Shown piece after piece: positions 57,140-64,000 of a stretch of 64,000 bases of DNA (the stretch's first letter is position 1; each line of letters starts with the position of its first letter). Made by a program: the position numbers and the translations under genes. The DNA comes from Hydnum rufescens UP504 (taxonomy: Eukaryota > Basidiomycota > Agaricomycetes > Cantharellales > Hydnaceae), in assembly GCA_014904985.1 (NCBI GenBank), contig MU128912.1, positions 33,368 through 97,367 on the forward strand, written 5' to 3'. Under the pieces are notes generated by a model, which was not told the DNA's origin, did not search any database, and worked only from the letters and a program-made list of their open reading frames with translations.

Positions 57140-58297
57140 TTGGTGACCTTCTGTCGACAATTCATGGATACCTGCCTTGCTGTTGATTCCTGCAAGATGA
57201 TCCTGAGGAAAAAGATTACACTCTCTGACCTTGAGAGTATGTATACGAACCTCTCTTGTGGCACAACCTGGATTTTGGAAAACGACATCACTGGCCTCAT
57301 CTCCAAGACCGTCATTAATGTCCTTATCATTAGAAAGGGATTGGGCCCAACGAAATGGGTTCCCATTACCGAACCTCATGAGTACTTGAGGCACAGTAGA
57401 CAGAAGCTTGTCTTGAGCCAGACGACAATCCCTGGAGGCAGTTCCCAGACCCCATACAATGTCTATCAGGCGCATGGTCTTAGGAAACCATGTCCAATTC
57501 TTCCGAAGATGCCTCGGTTTGACTCTTGCCCATTGATGATTCTTGAATACCTCCCTTATCGCTTGGATAAAGTGGTTGCTATTGAACCCAAGCCAAATGG
57601 TCCTGACACACCCTCCACTGAGGAAAATAAGAAAGAACACATGAAACCATTATTGAGTGCCTCACATTGTCGTATTGATGTCCCTGATGAGCTTGGGCTT
57701 GAGCTCCTCATTGGTGGCATGTCTGATACTGATGTTGAAGACTGGACAAAGTCCGCAGAAGATTGGGAGTATAAAATGAACAAGGTCACCCAGTGGTCTC
57801 AGTGGGTGGTTCGAAACTGGCCCACCAGGTATGAATCTGGGCTGTGGCAACCTGCCACCGAGGCACCGCGAAGTCTTCGGTTGCCAATGTATGACCGGAT
57901 CTGTGTTAAAGGATTGTCAGAGCTCCATCAAAGGATTCAAATGGAAATTCTGTCATGCTGCTATTGGACAGCTCTGATTAGAAGGGAAGGATATGATGAT
58001 GCTCTGATCCAAAGCTCACTGTGGCAATTCCCTCTGAACTACAAAATAATGCAGTGGTGCTACCTTCAATCCAATACCAATGATACCAAGCTCTCACAGT
58101 TGCACAAGACCCAGTCAAGTATCGTCACAGTCAGGGGGGATGAGTACCCATCATGGTACTATGACAATGCACAGCCTCCACAGTTGAATGAAGCCACAGT
58201 GTCTCTGACAAAATTGCATCAAGAGCCAGCAAACAACCAAAGGTTTCTGTACCATAGGAATGCACAAGGGGTCGAACGAGGCCAACTATCCAATTGA
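57140..58297 (+). CDS. 385-codon open frame in LTR element, unknown
   Basis: The longest open frame of the LTR interior. Its length is unlikely by chance at this composition, so it was probably coding once. No gag zinc knuckle, protease DTG, reverse-transcriptase YxDD or integrase motif is visible. Its first half is related to the 53972-54346 frame. Starts only near an ATG-like or alternative codon; no clear promoter. Could be a gag-like remnant or an unrelated captured gene. The minus strand 56876-57640 is also open, which lowers confidence. Confidence 0.3.
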   Translation: MVTFCRQFMDTCLAVDSCKMILRKKITLSDLESMYTNLSCGTTWILENDITGLISKTVINVLIIRKGLGPTKWVPITEPHEYLRHSRQKLVLSQTTIPGGSSQTPYNVYQAHGLRKPCPILPKMPRFDSCPLMILEYLPYRLDKVVAIEPKPNGPDTPSTEENKKEHMKPLLSASHCRIDVPDELGLELLIGGMSDTDVEDWTKSAEDWEYKMNKVTQWSQWVVRNWPTRYESGLWQPATEAPRSLRLPMYDRICVKGLSELHQRIQMEILSCCYWTALIRREGYDDALIQSSLWQFPLNYKIMQWCYLQSNTNDTKLSQLHKTQSSIVTVRGDEYPSWYYDNAQPPQLNEATVSLTKLHQEPANNQRFLYHRNAQGVERGQLSN

Positions 58298-60037
58298 TTT
58301 GCTGTGGTGGAACTTGATATAAGAAGGGGATTCCAACATGTTTGTTACTCTACCATGATCGTGGACAATGGTGCAAAGGGGGATTCATCTTATGAGGTCC
58401 CACAAGGCTTTGTAATTTCCCCTAGTACAGATTCAATTTCCATCTTGCACTGCACACTCGTGATTAGGCATAGGGGCTACAGTCCACCCCACGGAACTAC
58501 GACAAACTTGGGACTTGAAGTTCTCCATTGTCAGGCTAAAAAACCACAGACAGGAGCCAAACGGTATTCCAAGGTGATCATAGTCATTATCACAGAATCA
58601 GTAGCTACACAAAAGGTCACCTTGAACTCTTGCCCGACCCCCACATCTTTAGTCATACTTAGTAGACTAGGGATGTGTCATACCTTCAACTCCCAGTCTC
58701 TCCTATGACTGCCTGTAAACAAATGTAGTCTCATAGACCAAAGCAATGAAGTTAGTGCCATTGACTATGAAACAATGTTGCAGGGTTGTCGCCAGTCCGA
58801 CCTCAACAGTCTCAGGATCTCACGAAGACACAGGGGTGAACCAAAAATGTCTAGCCAGTGGGCCTGGACCAAAGTTTTGAACTCACCCAAAAAACAGAGT
58901 GACAGTACACAGAAACCCAAGTCAACTGCGATGTCCGTATGAGCTAGGGATCCCACCACAAATGCAGGTTTCCTTACAATGGAAAGGAACGAGTACTCAC
59001 CACAAAGCCATTGTTCATGAAGGAAACAGAGTGACAACATGGTGCAGCCACCCCCCTGGGTGGGCCTACTCCAAAGGGACGTGCTTGGGATCTTGAACTT
59101 GTCCCCAAAAGGTGTTGGAACACCTATACCCAAATCGGGACAAGATTCAGTGTTAGAATCTATGACCAAAGGGGCTGTGTTCACAGGGGAAAACCCATCT
59201 AACAAAATAGTTGGTACACTCATTCTATGTAGAAACATGAACCCAAAAGAATGTGAGCAAAGGACACCAACATGGCCAGATTCATCAATAGGGATAGGCC
59301 CCTCCACCTACAGATGTTGGGACACATGGGCGCCATGCAGTATTGCACCCCTCATGATCAATTGGTCACCTAGCCTGTGTGACTACATTGCATCCCATCC
59401 ATCCATAAATGAAAAGGATGGTCATGTTAGCATACGATGCCAAGCCAAACGTAACAGTCTACAAATGTACTGCCTTTTGGATCCCTGGACTCATCTACAT
59501 CTCTGGCAGAATCCCATGAGATCCATCCTTAGTCTCATCGAGGGGTTCCAAGTACCCAAAAGGGGGAACTTGTCCAAGCCATCCAGGACGCACAGGAATG
59601 GTGATGGAAGATGTACCCCACATTCAAATGAACCAGCATCGCACAGTACTCACTTATCAATATCCACCCCACTGGATTGGAATGAAGGGACTGGTGTCCT
59701 ACCATATAGAGGTTCGACTTCACCCAAGGCACCACACTGGATGCAGGGAAGATCTGTCAATACGTTGGGCATATGGAGAATTGTGGTCATGGACATCACT
59801 GCAAGTTTAAATCATCTGCAGCTCATGGAAGCCACGACCAGAACCCAAACCCATCCAAGCAAGCAAACTATGCCTGGGCCCTGGTTACCAGAGTCACAAC
59901 AAGACTCTACTATGAAGGTTGAAACAATGCCACCAAAGCACACATTGCCACACATACGGATTATGATGTGTGTTATATGTTGTAGAACCGGGAGATACTA
60001 GGGAACACCCCTTCATGGCCAAAGGGACTGGGGGCTG
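58298..60037 (+). other. LTR-element interior, last part, with polypurine tract
   Basis: No recognised domain; an open frame runs through about 59039-60001. It ends with purine-rich AAAGGGACTGGGGG just upstream of the LTR, a plausible polypurine tract. Confidence 0.45.
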
Positions 60038-60524
60038 TGTTAGTGGTGTCTGGAGTCCCTTAGGCCACTTGGCAAACTCACAGGCAGAGTCATAGCTCTT
60101 GCCTCCCCTTTTCTCTTTCTTTTCTCTTTCATCCTTACTCAAACCCAGTGGAAAGCTTCTCCACTGGAGTTTGGTGCTGCCCTGCCTTATAGTTAGATTC
60201 ATCTCTTATTACATAATCAGTCTAGTGATAGCCAGCCATGGCAGAGTCCGAAATGTATCTTTTCCACCACCATCATCTGTCTGTCTCACAGAGTTGTGGA
60301 CTTACAGATTATGCACTACACACTGTGTGACCCCAGTCTTAATGACTAAGCCCACCTATTTTGCCCTTGTGGGCATAGAGACTCTTTCCCTCCAAGAGTT
60401 ACTAACTTGTCGGGCTATACGAAATGGCCATAGTCCTACAGACTGGACTAATCCCTTGGACCCAGAACCTCCACCACCTTCCGGTTCCTCCCAATTCCTT
60501 AGTTCAGATATGACCGAACTAACA
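60038..60524 (+). repeat. 3' LTR
   Basis: 487 bp, TGTTAG...CTAACA, followed by ATCAT at 60525-60529. Confidence 0.9.
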
Positions 60525-61922
60525 ATCATATGTCCTGTAATTGAGAACTTACCAGGTATTACCACACACCTGCCACAGTGGGTGTGTGGTACCATATTTC
60601 ATCCTTCATCATGTAGGTCACAGGTGTTCAGGCATTGGGGTTGCGGGTGGCTGTGCACATCCATTTTTGGTCTTGGACCTTGGCTGTGTTCTTGTTGGGT
60701 GGGGTTTCATGCATTGAGGGGAAACCTAGAATAATCAATAATATGTTAGTTAAAAGAAAAAAAAACAAAAACAGAAGCAGCACCCAAAGAGCTGCTGCTG
60801 CTGCTCTTTGGGCAAGTAGGCATACCTGTATTACCACACACCCACTTTGGTGGGTGTGTTGTACATGATTTTGTCAATTGCCATGTTTGGGGGGTGGGCA
60901 TGCAGAGCTTGGGTGGCTGTGCCATACTGGGGGCTTGTCCATATCTTCACCAGGTGGGTTTCACATAGGGAAGGAACCTGGAATGAATAATAATGAATTA
61001 GTTTTAAAAAAAAAAACAGAGGTGCCAAAAGAGCAGCTTCTGCTGCTCTTTTGGCACCATTGGAGATTAGACATACCTAATAACCACACACCTGCTTTGG
61101 TGGGTGTGTGGTACATAGTTTCATTGATCATCATGTTCAGGGGTGGGCATGTGGTGCTTGGGTGGCTCTGCCATACTGGGGGCTTGTCTGCATCCTCATT
61201 GGATGGGTTTTCACATGGGGATGAGTCCTAGAACAAATAATAATGCATTGGTAAAAAAAAAAAGAAAACAGAGGTGCAAAAAGAGCAGCTTCTGCTGCTC
61301 TTTTGGCACCAAGACCTCATGTCACCACACACCCACCAAAGTGGGTGTGTGGTGCTGTATTTGATTCATTATTGTACTGGTTTCTGGTAGTTGAGTGTTG
61401 AGGTCTTGTGTGGCTGCACGCGCACCCATATTTTGCCTTGGCTGTCTGTGCTTTCTTCGCATGGGGATTCCTGGAGGGAGACCTACAAATAATGAATATG
61501 TTAGTAAAGAAAAAATTCCAACAAAGCCAAAAGAGCAGTGGGTACTGCTCTTTTGGTGTCATCATATGCCCCTTGATACAATAACTCACCTAGTATTGCC
61601 ACACACCTGCTTTGGTGGGTGTGTGGTGCAGTGTATGCTTCATCATACATTGCAAAAAATCAAGGGTTTGGGGGGCTGCATGCTCCCATATTTTGGTCTG
61701 GCCCTTGTCTGTGCATTTGTGGGGTGGGGCATTGAGCCATGGAGGTCACTAGAATGACAGTACATTAGTAAAGAAAAAAAAATCGAAGGGAATGCGAAAA
61801 GAGCAGCTGGTGCTGCTCTTTTGGCATCATCCTATACTCTGTAACAAGGACACTCACCTAATAGTGCCACACACCCACCAGGGCAAGTGTGTGGCACCAT
61901 AATCATCTCACCTTTGAGAACC
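60525..61922 (-). repeat. A1 left-arm intron-like hairpin modules (remaining five)
   Basis: Minus-strand modules follow the end of the LTR-interrupted one (donor at 60551-60552): 60726-60825, 60978-61076, about 61228-61317, about 61483-61590 and about 61749-61859. Each keeps a GCCAAAAGAGCAGC-type stem-loop; splice-like ends are kept in most (one donor reads GTGACA). Spacers keep ACACACC...GGTGTGT hairpins. Confidence 0.7.
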
Positions 61923-62536
61923 CAACACTGGCAATTGCCAGTTTTGAAAAAGCACCCAAGGTACAAGCAGTACAAGGGTCATCTAGAGACAATAGATACC
62001 TACACATAGAATAGTACTAAATAATAAATATTTGTCTACTAAAAGTGAGGAAGGAAGGGATTGTGAGTTATATTTCACCAAGGCACTATATGGCAACAAA
62101 GAACAGTGAATTGGGGGACTTCCCTGCATCAGAATTGGCCCATATTTTGATATGTTGGTGGCATGTATGTGTAGCACATGGCCAGTGAAGAAAATTGGAT
62201 GATCAGGCCATTTTGAAATTTCTCACACAAGGGTGAGAAATTTTAAAATGGCCTGATCATCCAATTTTCTTCACTGACCATGTGCTACACATACATGCCA
62301 CCAACATATCAAAATATGGGCCAATTCTGATGCAGGGAAGTCCCCAATTTACTGTTCTTTGTTGCCATATAGTGCCTTGGTGAAATATAACTCACAATCC
62401 CTTCCTTCCTCACTTTTAGTAGACAAATATTTATTATTTAGTACTATTCTATGTGTAGGTATCTATTGTCTCTAGATGACCCTTGTACTGCTTGTACCTT
62501 GGGTGCTTTTTCAAAACTGGCAATTGCCAGCATTGA
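61923..62536. repeat. Central ~614-bp palindrome of A1
   Basis: Arms of about 305 bp around 62229/62230 (TCTCACACAAGGGTGAGA). The internal sequence is related to but clearly diverged from the A2 palindrome (shared GGCCCA(A/T)ATTT, GCACCATG/GCACTATA, TAGATACC), while each keeps its own arms matched. Confidence 0.95.
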
Positions 62537-63749
62537 GTGGTTTGTTTTGATGCTTACCTAACCTCCTTTTTCATATATAGGACTCAACCAACAGGATCCA
62601 TGACACACCTGCTGTGGTAGGTGGTCATATGAGGTGAGTTTTTTTCTAGTAGATACACCTGCGCAAAAAGGGCAGTGAAAGCTGCCCTTTTTGCACTCCT
62701 TTAACATCTTAACTAACCACACTATTTCCATTTTAGGTTTAAACTTATCACCACCAACCCAAATAATGACAATATAATGACAATACAAAACCCACAATGG
62801 CCACCCAACAATCAATGCAGGCCAAAATTCGTGCAAGACCACACATATATGCGCAGCCCCCATGCAATGACAGATAAAATGGCACCACACACCCACTGTG
62901 GTGGGTGTGTGGTTATATCTGGTGAGCCCCTCACTACAGTATGTACAATGGGTGCCAAAGGAGCAGCATATGCTGCTCTTTTGGCACTGTCTCTTCTTTT
63001 TTTTTACTAATATTATTATTTGCTATTCTAGGTCCCCCTCCCTGCACAAAACCTGCCTGACAAGGTAAAAAACCAAGCCCCACATGAAAGAATGATGCAC
63101 AGCAGTCAATACTGGCAGCCCCCAAATGCATGCAATGACAAATCAAACACAGCACCACACACCCACTGTGGCAGCTGTGTGGTGATTTAAGGTAAGTATT
63201 TTCTCCATTAGGCCCTATCATGCAAGAAGAGCAGCCGCAGGCTGCTCTTCTTGCACCATTGTAAATTGTAACTAACTTAGGTGTTCTATTCTAGGTCCCA
63301 ACTGCCCACCCAAGCAAGAAGACCCATGAACATCAAGGAGAACCCACACAACCATGGGATCATGCAAACAAACACCCACACAAGCACCCAGAGGACAATG
63401 AGGGACCATACACCCACTGTGGTGGGTGTATGGCCATTTTAAGGTAAGTAGCATATCCTTAGATACTTTCGCACAAGAAGAGCAGCCTATGGCTGCTCTT
63501 CTTGTGATGCCTATATTCTTTAACTAACATATTACTTGTTTTTTCTAGATCTCAGACTCAAACCTGCATGAACCCCCAACCCCAAGACTGCTGAATGAAG
63601 ACCCACCAAGCCAGACCCCACAATCCCAAGCCTGAAATCCTGCTGAGCCAACCCCCTGCACCAAGGTAAGTATTCTTCTTTAACTACACAAGAAGAGCAG
63701 CCTCTGGCTGCTCTTCTTGGGCACAGGGTGAGCCCCACTGGGTGAGCCT
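62537..63749 (+). repeat. A1 right-arm array of intron-like hairpin modules
   Basis: Plus-strand modules 62634-62736, 62922-63031, 63192-63294 and 63444-63548 (103, 110, 103 and 105 bp), each with GT(A/G)AG(T/C), a stem-loop (e.g. AGAAGAGCAGCC...GGCTGCTCTTCT), CTAAC or ACTAA, and TAG. A fifth donor at 63666 is followed by a stem-loop. Module number, order and length match A2 although CpG sites and spacer sequence have changed. Confidence 0.75.
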
Positions 63750-63940
63750 ATGTATATACTAATATAGTAATAATAATAATAAATAAATAAATAATGCATC
63801 ATTTGGTGGGGCCCCTGGGCTCATTGGGGGGGCCCCTTAATTGTATTGCAGGGGCCCCCTGGTGTAAACATCTAGTTAGATATAATAAATGCAAGGCTCA
63901 TTATATCTAATATGATGTGGAAAAGTGGCTGACCAGCCTG
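63750..63940. repeat. A1 right terminus
   Basis: TAA microsatellite, GGGGCCCC runs, then the inverted terminal block ending GACCAGCCTG, nearly identical to the A2 right end. Confidence 0.8.
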
Positions 63941-64000
63941 TATTCTTGTCCATTCACACAAAGGGGGGAGCTCTAAGCTGCCCTTTTTTAATTTGGTACT
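63941..64000. other. Sequence outside element A1
   Basis: Sixty bases of flank; nothing recognisable. Confidence 0.3.

Larger units (their letters stand above)
44091..60524. mobile_element. LTR retroelement without recognisable pol (LARD-like), carrying A2
   Basis: 487-bp direct terminal repeats start TGTTAG and end CTAACA, with a 5-bp duplication ATCAT. After removing A2 and its target copy it is about 10.3 kb. The internal region shows no protease, reverse transcriptase, RNase H or integrase motif in any long frame, although several long open frames exist. A purine-rich AAAGGGACTGGGGGCTG just before the 3' LTR fits a polypurine tract, implying plus orientation. This matches the description of large retrotransposon derivatives that rely on other elements' enzymes. 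Confidence 0.75.

Noticed and set aside
57140..58297. Reverse transcriptase or gag in the 385-codon frame
   Set aside because: No YxDD, no zinc knuckle and no protease motif found on reading the translation; kept only as an unknown frame.

Overview
This window looks like a repeat-dominated piece of a basidiomycete (most likely Agaricomycetes) nuclear genome. The evidence is split genes with 50-60 nt GT-AG introns and CTAAC-like branch sites, two KDZ (Kyakuja-Dileera-Zisupton) transposase genes with cysteine-cluster N-termini, a COQ6-like fragment, a proteinase-K-like S8 protease remnant and a Zn2Cys6-like protein. Two 25-base N gaps (21714-21738, 32677-32701) show that it is a scaffold. Several reading-frame breaks sit in homopolymers, so single frameshifts should be read with caution. 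I saw no rRNA, tRNA or CRISPR array.

Region 1 (1-20243) reads as one giant transposable unit of about 20.0 kb. Inverted copies of a ~47-bp terminal sequence lie at 247-292 and 20196-20243. Inside each end is a ~2 kb subterminal array packed with AGCAGCT/AGCTGCT. Between the arrays, in order, are a nearly complete KDZ transposase (minus strand, 2426-6036), a degenerate S8 protease (6720-8104), a small AT-hook/coiled-coil gene (8876-9539), a long multi-exon gene (10234-14102), a doubtful minus-strand gene (14432-15136), a coiled-coil gene (15156-15937) and a truncated, frameshifted COQ6 copy (about 16140-17600). Both outer flanks (1-246 and 20244-21713) read on the minus strand like the tail of a second KDZ gene, so the unit may have landed in that gene; no target-site duplication was found.

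Region 2 (20244-42680) starts with the broken second KDZ gene, which is split by a duplicate of the AGCAGCT array and an N gap. It continues with a clean three-exon gene of unknown function (24960-25950), a second AT-hook gene (25969-26622), a Zn2Cys6-like gene (26994-28175), a large proline-repeat gene present twice (28472-31100 and 34640-36680, part of a ~3.5 kb duplication), and a paralogue of the long region-1 gene (39068-40850). The recurring set of KDZ, AT-hook gene and the 'NxWNxF / FPW' family gene suggests conserved KDZ-element cargo.

Region 3 (42681-63940) is a four-level nest of mobile elements. Element A1 (42681-63940) was hit by an LTR element (44091-60524, 487-bp LTRs, TSD ATCAT). 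That was hit by A2 (46403-52573, 8-bp TSD GCTATGTG), a relative of A1. A2 was hit by a Tc1/mariner element (46782-48385, TSD TA) with a broken DD34E transposase. A1 and A2 encode no recognisable protein. Each is a head-to-head array of intron-like modules of 91-111 bp (GT(A/G)xGT ... CTAAC/ACTAA ... CTAG), each module holding a strong stem-loop. The modules alternate with exon-like segments holding a different stem-loop, all arranged around a central 610-630 bp palindrome. This architecture is the best candidate for an undescribed system in the window. A 706-bp nearly pure T tract interrupts the left terminus of A1.
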